Shown: positions 43,346 to 52,902, counted from the stretch's first letter. The stretch is DNA of 64,000 nt from CAZYTX01 sp964650485 (GCA_964650485.1 CAZYTX010000005.1:54453-118452), one strand, 5' to 3'. The notes: generated by a model not told the origin, from the sequence alone. A program made the numbers and translations.

Positions 43346-45460
43346 TCACTTCTCGAAGCTCTCCATGGAAAGCCCCAGGTTCAATGCCCGATCCCATGCC
43401 CGGACCGCGATTATGTGGGTCCCCGCGGGAATGTCCCGTGGGAGCTCGAACTCGAACTTCTCCGATTTCGAGTCCAGCACCCCGTCCTCGGGGCCCGCGT
43501 TATTCCACTCCCCTCCGTCAATCGAGTACTGGATGCCCGACACGTCGCTGGTGTCATCCACCGCCTTTCCTGACACTGAATTCCTGGAGACGTTGAGCCG
43601 CTTGATGCGGGGCGCGGTGTTATCAACCAGTACCCGTTCGAACACCTTTTCCGCCCGGATGGCCTGCCCGGGAGTATTGTCAGGCCCGTCGGAGGCGACC
43701 ACCTTTATCCTGTACCACCCGTCCGGTACCGAGGCGGTGTTCCATTCGAACTCGGTCTTGGTCACCGGCTCCGCGGTCTTTATCTTTATCCACTTTGAAG
43801 TCCCCTGCGGCTGGAAGTAAAGCTCGTAGGCCAAGGCGTCCTCGTCCGGGTTTGTGACCTTCCACTGTACCTTCCTCACCGCGTCGTGCTCCGGGGGTCC
43901 ATTGTCGTCATTGTTCGCCCCCTTGCCGCGGCGCTTCTTCCTGTTATTTTTGTCCCCGTCACTCTGCAGGTTCTCGACCTCGACCGACTCCAGGAAGTGG
44001 GGCTGGTTGTATATCTTATACGGAACCGAGATTGACCTGACCAGTGCCGCGGACTTTAAAGGCCACTCGATCCTCACCTGCAAATACCTTGCATCCGGGC
44101 TTTTAATCTTTTTGTCCTTGCCGAGGCCGGCGTGCTCCCACTTTGACCAGCCCCTCTCCGGGTCACTAATGTTCCCGCTCCTCGTGGAGAGGGACACCAT
44201 GGCGCCTTCCGACTCCAGGGAGAGCTCTCCCCACCTTGCTGGAAACTTTGCGTCCAGGACCTCGGTGGTGTAGCGCGGCTTTTGAAAGACCTCTTTTTTG
44301 ACCCTCACCAGCGCCGCGGGGGACCCAGTGCCTATCCATGCTCCCTTGTCGTCCACGGCCAGTGACAAGGCCTGTGCCTGGGACAGGTCAAAGGTTATGG
44401 CATAGTCTGAAGAGTGGGGCCTGCAGCGGTACACCTTCCCTTCCTGGTCAGTTGCTATAAATACGTCCTTGCCCTGCACCGCCATCTCGACCGCGGCCCG
44501 GTTGGGCAGCTTCACCAGCATCCTGGCGCCGCCTTGGTGGTTCAATGCGTACACCGCGCCGGTGACCTTGCCCCCGCCCCTTGGAGCCGGCCTCTTCTCT
44601 ATCATGGCCTCGGGCTGGGGGTGTCCCTCTTCCTGTTCACCGCCCTGGTCCTCCTGTGCCTCTTCTTCCCTCTTTCTCTCCCATACGCTCACGGATGGAC
44701 CTTTCCCGGGCCTGCGGCCGGCCTCCTCGTTGGTGGCCGCGATCAGGGTCCCGTCCGCCCAGGCCAGGCCCTTCACCTCTTCCTCGTCAAAGTCGTGCAC
44801 CACCCTGTAGCCGTGCTTGCCCACGAGCTCCAGCACCAGCCCTTCTTCGGAGGTCCCGGCGTATATCTTTCCGTCCTCTGCTTTTAAAAGACAGAGCACG
44901 TGAGCTTCTCCCGTCTCAACCACTCCCTCGATCTCGCCGCTCGAAGAGACCTTGAGTATCTTCCCTCCCGGCCCGGTCGCTACCAGTATGTCCCGGCCGT
45001 CGAATATGAAATCCCACAGGTACTCCTCTTCCGTGTCCAGGACCTTTTGCAGGCGGCTTTCATCTGTGAGCTTGTACAATGCTCCCCCGGGTATAGCCGA
45101 CACCCATACCTCTTCATTGTGATACCTCACCCTGGTCAATGCTACGTGGTCGGTGTCCGCGACCTCTTCCATCTCGCCATCCTTGAAAAGCAGCAGCCTG
45201 CCCTCGTTGCCGGTGCCCATGTAGACCCTGCCACGACCGACCGGGGCAACGGACCATACACCCTCGGCAGGGGCCTCGAAGCTCTCCGCTGCTCCCACCG
45301 ACTTGAGCTCTCCTTTCGAGCCTATCTCCACGCCCTCGGCAGTGCCCTTGCTCCATCTCTCGAAGCTCTCGATCTCAAAGCGCTCGGTGTCAACCGCGGA
45401 TGCACTCACCGCGAGCAGGGTAAAAAAAACCAGTAAGCACGCTATTGCAATATCTCTCAT
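43346..45460 (-). CDS. secreted beta-propeller protein with C-terminal Fn3-like region
   Basis: The 704-residue protein has a signal peptide (IACLLVFFTLLAVSASA) and a propeller made of repeats such as GRVYMGTGNEGRLLLF, GRDILVATGPGGKILKVS and GKIYAGTSEEGLVLEL (about 70-400). A Lys/Glu/Gly-rich linker at about 255-290 breaks it. The last 170 residues are Fn3-like (VQWKVTNPDEDALAYELYFQP; WNTASVPDGWYRIKVVASDGP). No enzyme motif is seen. It precedes DciA and follows the S55 peptidase gene by 17 bases, so the two envelope proteins are likely co-transcribed. The SpoIVB-like partner could process it. Confidence 0.75.
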   Translation of the reverse strand: MRDIAIACLLVFFTLLAVSASAVDTERFEIESFERWSKGTAEGVEIGSKGELKSVGAAESFEAPAEGVWSVAPVGRGRVYMGTGNEGRLLLFKDGEMEEVADTDHVALTRVRYHNEEVWVSAIPGGALYKLTDESRLQKVLDTEEEYLWDFIFDGRDILVATGPGGKILKVSSSGEIEGVVETGEAHVLCLLKAEDGKIYAGTSEEGLVLELVGKHGYRVVHDFDEEEVKGLAWADGTLIAATNEEAGRRPGKGPSVSVWERKREEEAQEDQGGEQEEGHPQPEAMIEKRPAPRGGGKVTGAVYALNHQGGARMLVKLPNRAAVEMAVQGKDVFIATDQEGKVYRCRPHSSDYAITFDLSQAQALSLAVDDKGAWIGTGSPAALVRVKKEVFQKPRYTTEVLDAKFPARWGELSLESEGAMVSLSTRSGNISDPERGWSKWEHAGLGKDKKIKSPDARYLQVRIEWPLKSAALVRSISVPYKIYNQPHFLESVEVENLQSDGDKNNRKKRRGKGANNDDNGPPEHDAVRKVQWKVTNPDEDALAYELYFQPQGTSKWIKIKTAEPVTKTEFEWNTASVPDGWYRIKVVASDGPDNTPGQAIRAEKVFERVLVDNTAPRIKRLNVSRNSVSGKAVDDTSDVSGIQYSIDGGEWNNAGPEDGVLDSKSEKFEFELPRDIPAGTHIIAVRAWDRALNLGLSMESFEK

Positions 45461-45477
45461 ACCGCCTCCCGAGGCTC

Positions 45478-47286
45478 TTACTTTTTCGGCTTCCTTTTAT
45501 CGCCCACCTTGAGAACCAGTCTTTTTGCTCCCAGGATGACGTAGGGGGTCTTTTTCGACATGTCCATCCTTGCGGGGGCGGGTGAAGGCTCGGTGGCGTT
45601 GCCGGGCTGTAGCACGGAATCAATACTGGACGGCAGGTCCCTCATCCTCACCCCCTTGACGTCAATGCCCTTGCGCGGCACCCTGTAAGTCAAGACCAGG
45701 TTGTCCGCAGGATAAACCGCGTCCATGTACCTTATCATGTCCGGGACATCCCGGGGGACGGCCTGGTCGGGCCGGACCTGGTTGCCCCCGCCCACTGTCA
45801 CGTTCAGGACCTTGAGACTTCTGTCCAGGGGGACCATCACCTGGAACTTGTACTCCACCAATCCTTTCTCGTCGTAGGGCCTCAGCAATACCCCCACTTC
45901 AACCGTGGAGCCCGGGGAGACCTCGTCCGTATCCGTCCAGACCGAGTCCACGGTCGCCACCTTCAACTGGTCCGTGACTGAAAGGTCCATCTCTATTTTG
46001 TCCAGCTCCACCCTCTCGAAGGGGTTGGTGAAGAAGAAAAGCACCGGGTCCATGAAGCCTATCTGGAAGTTGCCGCGCAGCACCGGGTATACGTCCTCGT
46101 ACTCCACCTGGCCGTAGTCATCCAGCCAGAGCCTGGATGAGACCTTGACCGTGAGCGGCTCCCTGGAAGGAGCGACTTTTCTTATGGACTCGGAAAGCGC
46201 GATAACTATGAGCCGGGGCGCAAGGGAATGCTCACCGGCCAGTCGGAACTCAAAGTCGTTTTCAAAGTTAAAGGCTTGTCTTTGCACCTTCACCTTTACC
46301 GGTATCATGTCGGCCTGTTTTCCCAGCTCTCCCACGATTGCCGCCTGCTCGTCCATTACAAGGGCGCCCACCATGGCCTTGGGCGAGCCCATCTTGACGG
46401 ACACCCTCTGCGAGCTGATCACGGTATGTATGCGCGCGGACACCAGGGGCATGGACACCGGCCCTCCGCTTAGGAAAGGGTGTCCGAATGCAAGCACCTT
46501 GTCACCCTCCTTCCAGGTGAGGGTGCCAATGGCGGTCAAACACAGGTCGCCGCTCATGAGCACCGCGCCGATGGCGGAGCCGGGCTTCAAGTCTTCTGCC
46601 GCGGCCCGGTCAAGCCGCGCATAGGAGAGTCCGCCCCCCTGCATAGGCACCATGTTGTACTCGGAGAGCTCCTCGGTGAGAGTGTCAATCCCCTCGGGAC
46701 TGAACCCCGAGGCCAAAAGCGGGGTGGCAATGGGGGCGAGCCCTTCCCGCGTGGCCGGGCCTTTGGCCCGGGCCTGGACTTCCCCTGACTTGTCCTTGTC
46801 GTCCCCGAATAAGATCCCCTTTGCCGGTCCGGCATGGGCCCTTGCGGGAGGGGTCGCGGGCGTCTTTTCCAGGGAGTGTATCATGTTGGTTATGGGCGTG
46901 ACCCCGGCCAGGGGGTCGTGCGCAAACGCCCATGCATAGGCCACTGCCCCTGCCAGCCTGCCCTCTATGAACACCGGGCTGCCGCTCATCCCCGCTATCA
47001 CCCTGGTCTTTTCCAGGTCCTGGCCGCTGCACATGACCAAAATCATGTCCTGGTCCAGGAGCGCGTTCTTCATCACGTCCACCACTTCCACCTCGAACCT
47101 CTGCGGCTCCTCGCCTTTGAACACTGAGAGGCCATACCCTTTCATCCCGGGTTTGAGCTCATCCGGTGTTATTATAGGCTTTGAGAGCTGTGCTCCCCCG
47201 GCCCCGCCGGTGAAGGAGACCAGACAAGCTAAAAACGCGATCATGATAATGTCTGCTTTCAGGTTTTTTTTACTGCCGGGTTCCAT
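45478..47286 (-). CDS. SpoIVB/S55-type serine peptidase-like protein
   Basis: The 602-residue protein has a signal peptide and then DELKPGMKGYGLSVFKG...VIAGMSGSPVFIEGRLAGAVAYAW (42-118), with the presumed nucleophile Ser103, and later GDKVLAFGHPFLSGG (near 275) with the presumed His. In Bacillus SpoIVB the His motif precedes the Ser motif, so the order here is swapped. The C-terminal 250 residues are beta-rich, without a recognised domain. The role is unknown; an exported, regulated protease or scaffold is likely. ATG 47286 has only a weak ribosome site. Confidence 0.8.
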   Translation of the reverse strand: MEPGSKKNLKADIIMIAFLACLVSFTGGAGGAQLSKPIITPDELKPGMKGYGLSVFKGEEPQRFEVEVVDVMKNALLDQDMILVMCSGQDLEKTRVIAGMSGSPVFIEGRLAGAVAYAWAFAHDPLAGVTPITNMIHSLEKTPATPPARAHAGPAKGILFGDDKDKSGEVQARAKGPATREGLAPIATPLLASGFSPEGIDTLTEELSEYNMVPMQGGGLSYARLDRAAAEDLKPGSAIGAVLMSGDLCLTAIGTLTWKEGDKVLAFGHPFLSGGPVSMPLVSARIHTVISSQRVSVKMGSPKAMVGALVMDEQAAIVGELGKQADMIPVKVKVQRQAFNFENDFEFRLAGEHSLAPRLIVIALSESIRKVAPSREPLTVKVSSRLWLDDYGQVEYEDVYPVLRGNFQIGFMDPVLFFFTNPFERVELDKIEMDLSVTDQLKVATVDSVWTDTDEVSPGSTVEVGVLLRPYDEKGLVEYKFQVMVPLDRSLKVLNVTVGGGNQVRPDQAVPRDVPDMIRYMDAVYPADNLVLTYRVPRKGIDVKGVRMRDLPSSIDSVLQPGNATEPSPAPARMDMSKKTPYVILGAKRLVLKVGDKRKPKK

Positions 47287-47399
47287 TTTCTACACGCCCT
47301 CGCACTGGTATTCAAAATAAGTGAATGAATATCCTTGATTAATAGACATTAAATGCAGGGCGGGCGCGTGTCAAGCCGGAGCTCTTGGAAAATGCCTTT

Positions 47400-47710
47400 T
47401 CAGTCCCTCTCCCGCTGCAGGAGCACCGCGGCGATAATGATGGCGCCTTTCAGCACCCTTTGCAGGTTGGGGTCTATTCCCCTGAGTCCCAGCACGTTGT
47501 TCAACACCCCTATAACCCGCGCTCCTATCAGGGTCCCGGCCACGGCACCCTTGATGTCCCCAAGTCAATGTCCGAGCCCAGGGCCGCTCCCGCGGCTATG
47601 CCCGCTGTGATGATCACGAAGGTCATGGCCACCGCCAGTATGCCGTAATGCGCGTTCTGCCGGAGGATGTCGCCCAGGTTCTCGGGCTTTATGAACACCA
47701 GTGATATCCT
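47400..47710 (-). pseudogene. RbsC-type sugar ABC permease, internally deleted and frameshifted
   Basis: Minus-strand translation gives RISLVFIKPENLGDILRQN then AHYGILAVAMTFVIITAGI, matching the start of ribose-type ABC permeases (..NLLNILRQ.....AIGMTFVIITGGID). About 55 bases later, in another frame, it continues VAGTLIGARVIGVLNNVLGL and RGIDPNLQRVLKGAIIIAAV, matching the C-terminal end of the same family. About 200 residues between them are missing and the frame shifts near 47562. No ATPase or binding-protein gene is nearby. The remaining stretch 47711-47851 holds an octamer repeat arm. Confidence 0.8.
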
Positions 47711-47754
47711 GTCCTCACTGTCATCATTTCTATGCGAGTAGAAATCCAGGAAAG

Positions 47755-47780
47755 CTCAGCGTCCTCTGTGTCTGTGTGCG
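47755..47780. repeat. single octamer-repeat arm, locus C
   Basis: CTCAGCGTC, CTCTGTGT and CTGTGTGC follow one another (47755-47779), the arm design of the elements at 5.9, 25.4 and 50.8 kb. No matching left arm is present. A short direct repeat, TGCGA(G)TAGAAATCC, flanks it (near 47733 and 47778). The missing arm may have gone with the deletion that broke the permease gene. Confidence 0.5.
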
Positions 47781-47851
47781 ATAGAAATCCTTGGTTGCAT
47801 TATCTATCTTGTACAGCGCTGAGAACCGATTAATAATCAAAGGCGTGAATT

Positions 47852-49078
47852 TCAGCGGGTGACAATGGTGACCGCCATGGCCGCGGCCTCGATTCCGATC
47901 GCCCCTCCCCCGTTCTGTGCCAGTCCCACTTTTGCGTCCTCGACCTGGCGCAGGCCCGCCTTGCCCTGGAGCTGCCGCACCAGCTCGGCCACCTGCGCCA
48001 CGCCGGTTGCCGCCACCGGGTGTCCCCTGGACTCGAGCCCTCCGGAGGTGTTCACGGGAAGCTTGCCTTCCAGCCTTGAGTGGCCCTCCTCTGCAAAGCG
48101 GCCTCCCTCGCCCCTTTGACAGAACCCCAGCTCCTCGGTGGCCTGGAGCTCGCCGAAGGCGGTGGCATCGTGCAGCTCGGCCACGTCAATATCCTCGGGA
48201 CCGGCCCCCGCGATCTCGTACGCCCTGCTTCCCACCCTGGAGACTATGTCAGGCTCGTCGAGCTGGCGGTCCACGCCCGAACCCAGTGCCACCGCGGCAA
48301 GCGTTACCGCGTCCTTTTTGTCCCTTGCCTTTGCATACTCCGCAGAGCAGACGATGGCGGCGCCGGCCCCGTCCCCGATTGGCGAGCACATAAGGCGGGT
48401 GAGCGGATAGGCCACCAGGGGTGAGTTCAGGACCTCTTCCACCGTGTACACCTGGTGGTACCGGGCATAGGGGTTGAGGGAGCCGTGGTAGTGGTTCTTG
48501 ACCGAGAGGGCTGCGAGCTGCTCCAGGGTGGTCCCGTACTTTGCCATGTGGGTCCTCGCACCGATGGCGTAGAAGTCCATGAACACGCTGCGGTCAGGGG
48601 ACCTTTCCTGACCGGGCCTTACGTTCTGATGCTTGTCCTCCTCGCCTCTAATTACCAACCACTCCTGGATGCGCTCCACGTCCATGCTGGACGCTATGGC
48701 CTGGAAGCTCCTGGCCCTTTCCTGGTGATAGAGCTTTTCCGCGCCCAGCACCAGCACGGCTTCCTGCATGCCCGAGCTTACCGCCATCCAGGCGAGGTAA
48801 AGAGCGGTGGAGGACGAGGCGCATGCGTTCTCCACGTTTATCACCGGGATGTCGCCTATGCCCATGGGTCGGAGCATCACCTGTCCGCGTATGCACTCCT
48901 GGCCGGTGATGAGCCCTGCCATGGAGTTTGCCACGTAAGCGGCCTGCACGTCCATGGGGGAGATGCCGGCGTCCTGGAAGGCGTTAGTGCACGCCTCGCT
49001 GCACAGGTCCTTCAAAGACCGGTCCAGGAACTTGCCAAAGGGGGTGAGCCCCACCCCCATGATCTTTACTTCCCGCAT
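47852..49078 (-). CDS. SCP-x/lipid-transfer type thiolase
   Basis: The 408-residue protein is a thiolase-fold enzyme of the SCP2 type: Cys in NVENACASSSTALYLA (about 82-97), DVAELHDATAFGEL, and His in SGGLESRGHPVAATG (near 347). These enzymes cleave 3-oxoacyl-CoA, often with steroid-like or branched chains, and usually act with a DUF35 OB-fold subunit, which is absent here. ATG 49078 is preferred over an adjacent GTG. It follows the FG-GAP gene with a 3-base gap. Confidence 0.9.
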   Translation of the reverse strand: MREVKIMGVGLTPFGKFLDRSLKDLCSEACTNAFQDAGISPMDVQAAYVANSMAGLITGQECIRGQVMLRPMGIGDIPVINVENACASSSTALYLAWMAVSSGMQEAVLVLGAEKLYHQERARSFQAIASSMDVERIQEWLVIRGEEDKHQNVRPGQERSPDRSVFMDFYAIGARTHMAKYGTTLEQLAALSVKNHYHGSLNPYARYHQVYTVEEVLNSPLVAYPLTRLMCSPIGDGAGAAIVCSAEYAKARDKKDAVTLAAVALGSGVDRQLDEPDIVSRVGSRAYEIAGAGPEDIDVAELHDATAFGELQATEELGFCQRGEGGRFAEEGHSRLEGKLPVNTSGGLESRGHPVAATGVAQVAELVRQLQGKAGLRQVEDAKVGLAQNGGGAIGIEAAAMAVTIVTR

Positions 49079-49081
49079 CAC

Positions 49082-50839
49082 TCACCTGCTGATAAGCATT
49101 TTCACCCGGGTGCCCTCGGGCGCATCGGCCAGGGCAGCCTCCTCGTCCATCTCGAACACGGGCTCGCCCTGCTCGCGTGCCTTCCTGGCCAACTCCCTCT
49201 TCTTCCTGGTGCGCTCCTCGGACCCGTAAAATGTTACGAGGTCCGCCTTGCCGTCGTTGTTTACGTCCTTTATATCAAAGTCTGTGGCAGACTCGAATTC
49301 TATCACGTGGTCGGGCCGGCGGGGGAACTCCACCTCCTCGTTGCCCCAGTAGAACTCGATCTTGTCTTTGCCGGTGTCGGCAATGAGGTCCGGGTACCCG
49401 TCCCCGTTTACGTCGTGTCCAAAGCTTATCAGCGGCCTGAACTTTCCTTCTATCAGGGTCTTGAGGTCGAAAATCATTCCCAGCACGTTTATCCTGTAGT
49501 TGAGTAGTATCCTTTTGTCCACCTTGGCAAAGGTCTTGCCCGGGTCCTGTGAGTAGCGGCCGCCGGGCCTCATGAGGAATATTCTGAACTGTATCTTGAC
49601 CGCGTTCTCGGTCATGACCTTGAATGCCTGGGCCGGGGCGAAGTGGAAGAAGGGGATCACCATGTCCAGCCTGCCGTCCCGGTTGAGGTCGTGGATTCCG
49701 AAGTCCACCGCGGCGCTCTCCGAGCGGATTATCTGGTCCGGCTCATCCTTGTACTCGAGGCCCGGCCTTGCGTAGTATATGTAGCGGTCCATGCGGGTCC
49801 TCTCGTCCGATGTCCCCCATTTCATCATGATGATGTCGCCGAGCCCGTCGCCGTTCAGGTCCGCGTGGGTCATGCCCTCTCCGGCAAAGCCCCCTCCCTT
49901 CTCCTCGGGGGTGAGTATTGACCTGTGCTCGGTGACCCGGGGCTGGGTGGCAAAGGAGCCGTCTTCCTTCTGGGGGAACACCCTGAGGGTGTTGTCAATG
50001 AGGGTGACGATGTCCATCTTGCGGTCGCCGTTGAAGTCGGTTATGAACACGTCGGGCGCGGTGTACTTTGCCGAGGTCCGCTTCTGGTAGGTCTTGAAGA
50101 GCAGGAACTGGTTCAAGTCGTCGGTGTGGGTGATGTCTCCGAGGCTCCCCACCCTGTAGGTTGTCCTGGCCGGGCTTTTTATCCGGGTGAGTTCCACGAA
50201 CTCCTTTTCCCGGAACTTATATATGACCGGCCCCTTGACCGTAGGCAGCACGATCTCGTCTCGACCGTCCTTGTCAAGGTCCCACAAGAAGCGGAGCAGT
50301 GCAGGCTGGCCCCGCTCGGTGTCCTGCAGCAGAGTGCTTATCTTCCTGGCCTTGCTGAAACCGCGGAAGTTGTCCCCCTTGAAAGAAGCGTACGATATGC
50401 CGCTGGGAGTCAGCAATACGAGTTCGGCCCCCTTGTCGTGGTCCATCTCTCCCAGGTCAAACACCCTGGCCTGGGGAGGCACGTCAACCACCGAGCATTC
50501 GTTGCTGAACACCCCCTCGCCGCTCTGCAGGCAGGACCTGAACCAGTACTTATCCGAAACGTCGGAGCGGGAGAAGAGCATGCCCAGGTCGGCCTTGCCG
50601 TCGCCGTCCATGTCCTCGATCACCCGGTCGTGCCTGGTGCCCGTAAACTCCAGCGAGTAAAAGTCGAAAAGCTCGGACTCACCTTCCTTGGCGGAGGCCA
50701 TGCCCGCACAGCAAAGCGCCGCGGCCAGCGCAAGCGCCGCAGCCGGGTGCCTGATGCATGAATTTATATCACGCAAAGGCGCAAAGGCGCAGAGAACAAT
50801 GTGAATTAAAAACTGTCTTTTATCTTTCTGAAAAATCAT
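49082..50839 (-). CDS. secreted FG-GAP repeat protein
   Basis: The protein (585 residues from this start) is a beta-propeller with calcium-binding FG-GAP loops such as DMDGDGKADLGM, DFNGDRKMDIVTL, DLNGDGLGDIIMM, DLNRDGRLDMVIP and DVNGDGYPDLIAD. The start is uncertain. ATG 50839 has AAAGG, but residues 1-22 are then encoded inside an octamer repeat element; a TTG at 50776 would give a cleaner signal peptide (RHPAAALALAAALCCAGMASA) without a ribosome site. The repeat element seems to have replaced the original gene start. The gene is followed by an SCP-x thiolase gene. Confidence 0.82.
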   Translation of the reverse strand: MIFQKDKRQFLIHIVLCAFAPLRDINSCIRHPAAALALAAALCCAGMASAKEGESELFDFYSLEFTGTRHDRVIEDMDGDGKADLGMLFSRSDVSDKYWFRSCLQSGEGVFSNECSVVDVPPQARVFDLGEMDHDKGAELVLLTPSGISYASFKGDNFRGFSKARKISTLLQDTERGQPALLRFLWDLDKDGRDEIVLPTVKGPVIYKFREKEFVELTRIKSPARTTYRVGSLGDITHTDDLNQFLLFKTYQKRTSAKYTAPDVFITDFNGDRKMDIVTLIDNTLRVFPQKEDGSFATQPRVTEHRSILTPEEKGGGFAGEGMTHADLNGDGLGDIIMMKWGTSDERTRMDRYIYYARPGLEYKDEPDQIIRSESAAVDFGIHDLNRDGRLDMVIPFFHFAPAQAFKVMTENAVKIQFRIFLMRPGGRYSQDPGKTFAKVDKRILLNYRINVLGMIFDLKTLIEGKFRPLISFGHDVNGDGYPDLIADTGKDKIEFYWGNEEVEFPRRPDHVIEFESATDFDIKDVNNDGKADLVTFYGSEERTRKKRELARKAREQGEPVFEMDEEAALADAPEGTRVKMLISR

Positions 50840-50969
50840 GTCCGGCCTTTTCCGAAGACTTTGCAACTCATCTTCCCCCATGAGATGAATCTCGGGAACC
50901 GAATGCCTGGTATTATTTTAATTTTCATATAAAAAATTACTAACTCTTTGCGTCTTTGCGCCTTTGCGT
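50771..50969. repeat. octamer-armed inverted-repeat element, locus D
   Basis: The left arm is ACGCAAAG, GCGCAAAG, GCGCAGAG (50771-50794) and the right arm CTTTGCGT, CTTTGCGC, CTTTGCGT (50946-50969): three octamers each, inverted, over 199 bases, the same span as locus A. It covers the start region of the FG-GAP gene and ends 18 bases before the stop of the ABC permease gene. Confidence 0.75.
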
Positions 50970-50986
50970 GAAAAAAGCCTTTGTCT

Positions 50987-51889
50987 TCACAGCACGAAGT
51001 CCCTCTTCTTCACCCCTATTATAGAGATAATAAAGAACACCAGGAAGAAGGCCGAGCAGATGACCACCATCTTCTGGATGTCCCAACTCCACCATGACTC
51101 GATCTCGATGCCGGTGGGCAGGTCGTCGAGCACGTACATGGGCACGAACCTCTGCGAGGGGAACCCGAAGGTGAGGTAAGGCACCATGTGCTTCTCCCCG
51201 AAAAGCTTTATGGAGAATCCCAGGGATGTGGGGATAATCCCCACTATCTGGAAGAAGAAGTAACCTATGAGCCCGATGATCACCGCCCCTCCCATGGTTG
51301 ATGAGAACACCGAGATCATGAGCGCCATTGCCGCGATGGCTGCGAAAGGCACGAGTAAAAACAGGCTCCCGTAAAATATCTGCTTGTACATGTAAGTGGA
51401 CTTGAATATCACGTACTCGTTCTCGGTCAGGTCACCGAGCCCGTAGTAGTAGCCGCCGGTGAGCAGGCCGATGGCCCAGAAGATGCCGAGGGAGAGGACC
51501 ACCATGAGCATGGCGGTCACGTACTTGGAGGTTATAAGCTCCATCCTGGTGACCGGCCTGGTGAGGATATACTTGATGGTGGAGTTGGACACCTCGATGG
51601 CGAACAGTATGCAGATCATCACGTAGAGGATGGGAGCGGCGAAGTCCACGCACCGTATCACCAGGCTGATGGCGAACGCATACCCGGACCCCGAGGTTAT
51701 GGCGATGGCCTGCTCCGCGTGGTACACCAGGTAGGCCCCCAGGAGAGATATGCCGATGATGGCGGCGTAGCCGGCGATGATCACCCAGTAGTGGGAGAGC
51801 TTGACCAGGTCAACGCGCACCAGCCGCAAAACCGTCAACAGGAAGTCGCCGGTCTTTGCCGGAAAGGACATGCGCTTTTCAGAAGACAT
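50987..51889 (-). CDS. ABC-2 type transporter permease
   Basis: The 300-residue protein has about six membrane segments (near 30-60, 70-100, 120-145, 155-185, 200-230, 270-295) and starts with the short cytoplasmic MSSEKRMSFPAK. The ILTRPVTRMELITSKYV segment (about 108-125) is typical of ABC-2 permeases. It overlaps the ATPase gene by 11 bases. The start at 51889 uses GGGGAG; the longer frame is inside the ATPase gene. Substrate unknown. Confidence 0.88.
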   Translation of the reverse strand: MSSEKRMSFPAKTGDFLLTVLRLVRVDLVKLSHYWVIIAGYAAIIGISLLGAYLVYHAEQAIAITSGSGYAFAISLVIRCVDFAAPILYVMICILFAIEVSNSTIKYILTRPVTRMELITSKYVTAMLMVVLSLGIFWAIGLLTGGYYYGLGDLTENEYVIFKSTYMYKQIFYGSLFLLVPFAAIAAMALMISVFSSTMGGAVIIGLIGYFFFQIVGIIPTSLGFSIKLFGEKHMVPYLTFGFPSQRFVPMYVLDDLPTGIEIESWWSWDIQKMVVICSAFFLVFFIISIIGVKKRDFVL

Positions 51890-52811
51890 CCTGCGACTCC
51901 CCGGTAAGCTCCACAAAGTACTCCTCCAGGGTGCGGCGCCTGGCGCTTATGCAGGAGACCGCGAGCCCCTCCTCCACCAGCATCCTGTTCACGGGCGCGA
52001 GCCGGACCTCGCCTTTTGCGAACTCCAGCACCCCCCTCCTTATGATGTATGCCTCGACGCCCATGCGCTCCTTTAGAAGGTCCTTTGCCCTCTGGTCCTC
52101 TTCCGGCTCGACCTGCACGGTCACCACGTCGGCGCGGCTGCCCACCAGGTCCTCCATGCGCCCTTCTTTTATTATCCTTCCGCGGTATATTATACCTATG
52201 AGATCGCAGACCATCTCCATCTCTCCCAGCAGGTGGCTTGAGAGGAAGATGGTGGTCTTCTCCTCGTCCCTGATGCGCCTTATCAGGTTCCTGACCTCGC
52301 GCATGCCCTGGGGATCGAGCCCGTTGGTGGGCTCGTCCAGGACCAGCAGCCTGGGCTCCTGGAGCAGGGCCAGGGCTATGCCCAGCCTCTGCCTCATACC
52401 CTGGGAGTAGCCCTTGACCCGGTGGTCGCCGCGCCTGCCCAGGCCGGTGAGACCCAGCACCTCGCTGATCCTCTCTTCGCTCACCCCGCCCGAGAGCCGG
52501 CCGAAAAGACGCAGGTTCTTCCTGCCCGAAAGGTAGGGATAAAAAGCAGGGCCCTCCACCATGGTGCCCACGAACCTGATCGCGCGCTTGAACTCCCTCT
52601 TTATGTCGTGCCCGAAAACACGGGCAGTGCCCGAGGTGGGCTCGATAAGGCCGAGCATCATGCGAATGGAGGTGGTCTTGCCGGCGCCGTTCGGGCCCAC
52701 GAACCCGTAGATGTCGCCCTGGTTCACCTTGAGCGACAGGTCGGAGACGGCCTGCAGGTCGCCGAACCGTTTAGATATTTTGCGGGCCTCTAGTACAGCC
52801 TGGCCGGACAT
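51879..52811 (-). CDS. ABC transporter ATP-binding protein
   Basis: The 310-residue ATPase has Walker A GPNGAGKTTSIRM (38-50), signature YSQGMRQRLGIA and Walker B LLVLDEPTNGLDP, with a C-terminal regulatory extension of about 90 residues as in DrrA/NatA-type exporters. It pairs with the ABC-2 permease encoded downstream on the same transcript. The substrate is not evident. Confidence 0.95.
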   Translation of the reverse strand: MSGQAVLEARKISKRFGDLQAVSDLSLKVNQGDIYGFVGPNGAGKTTSIRMMLGLIEPTSGTARVFGHDIKREFKRAIRFVGTMVEGPAFYPYLSGRKNLRLFGRLSGGVSEERISEVLGLTGLGRRGDHRVKGYSQGMRQRLGIALALLQEPRLLVLDEPTNGLDPQGMREVRNLIRRIRDEEKTTIFLSSHLLGEMEMVCDLIGIIYRGRIIKEGRMEDLVGSRADVVTVQVEPEEDQRAKDLLKERMGVEAYIIRRGVLEFAKGEVRLAPVNRMLVEEGLAVSCISARRRTLEEYFVELTGESQDVF

Positions 52812-52902
52812 GGGGCATGCCTTCCGTTACTACTTATCGCCGGACGATAAAAAGCTACATAAAGAGGTTATATTATTCCGCAGGGGAGCACAAGTGAGTT
52901 TG

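Noticed and set aside
48455..49507. 350-codon plus-strand frame
   Set aside because: It is antisense to the SCP-x thiolase and FG-GAP genes and rich in His/Leu/Gly as expected of a shadow frame.
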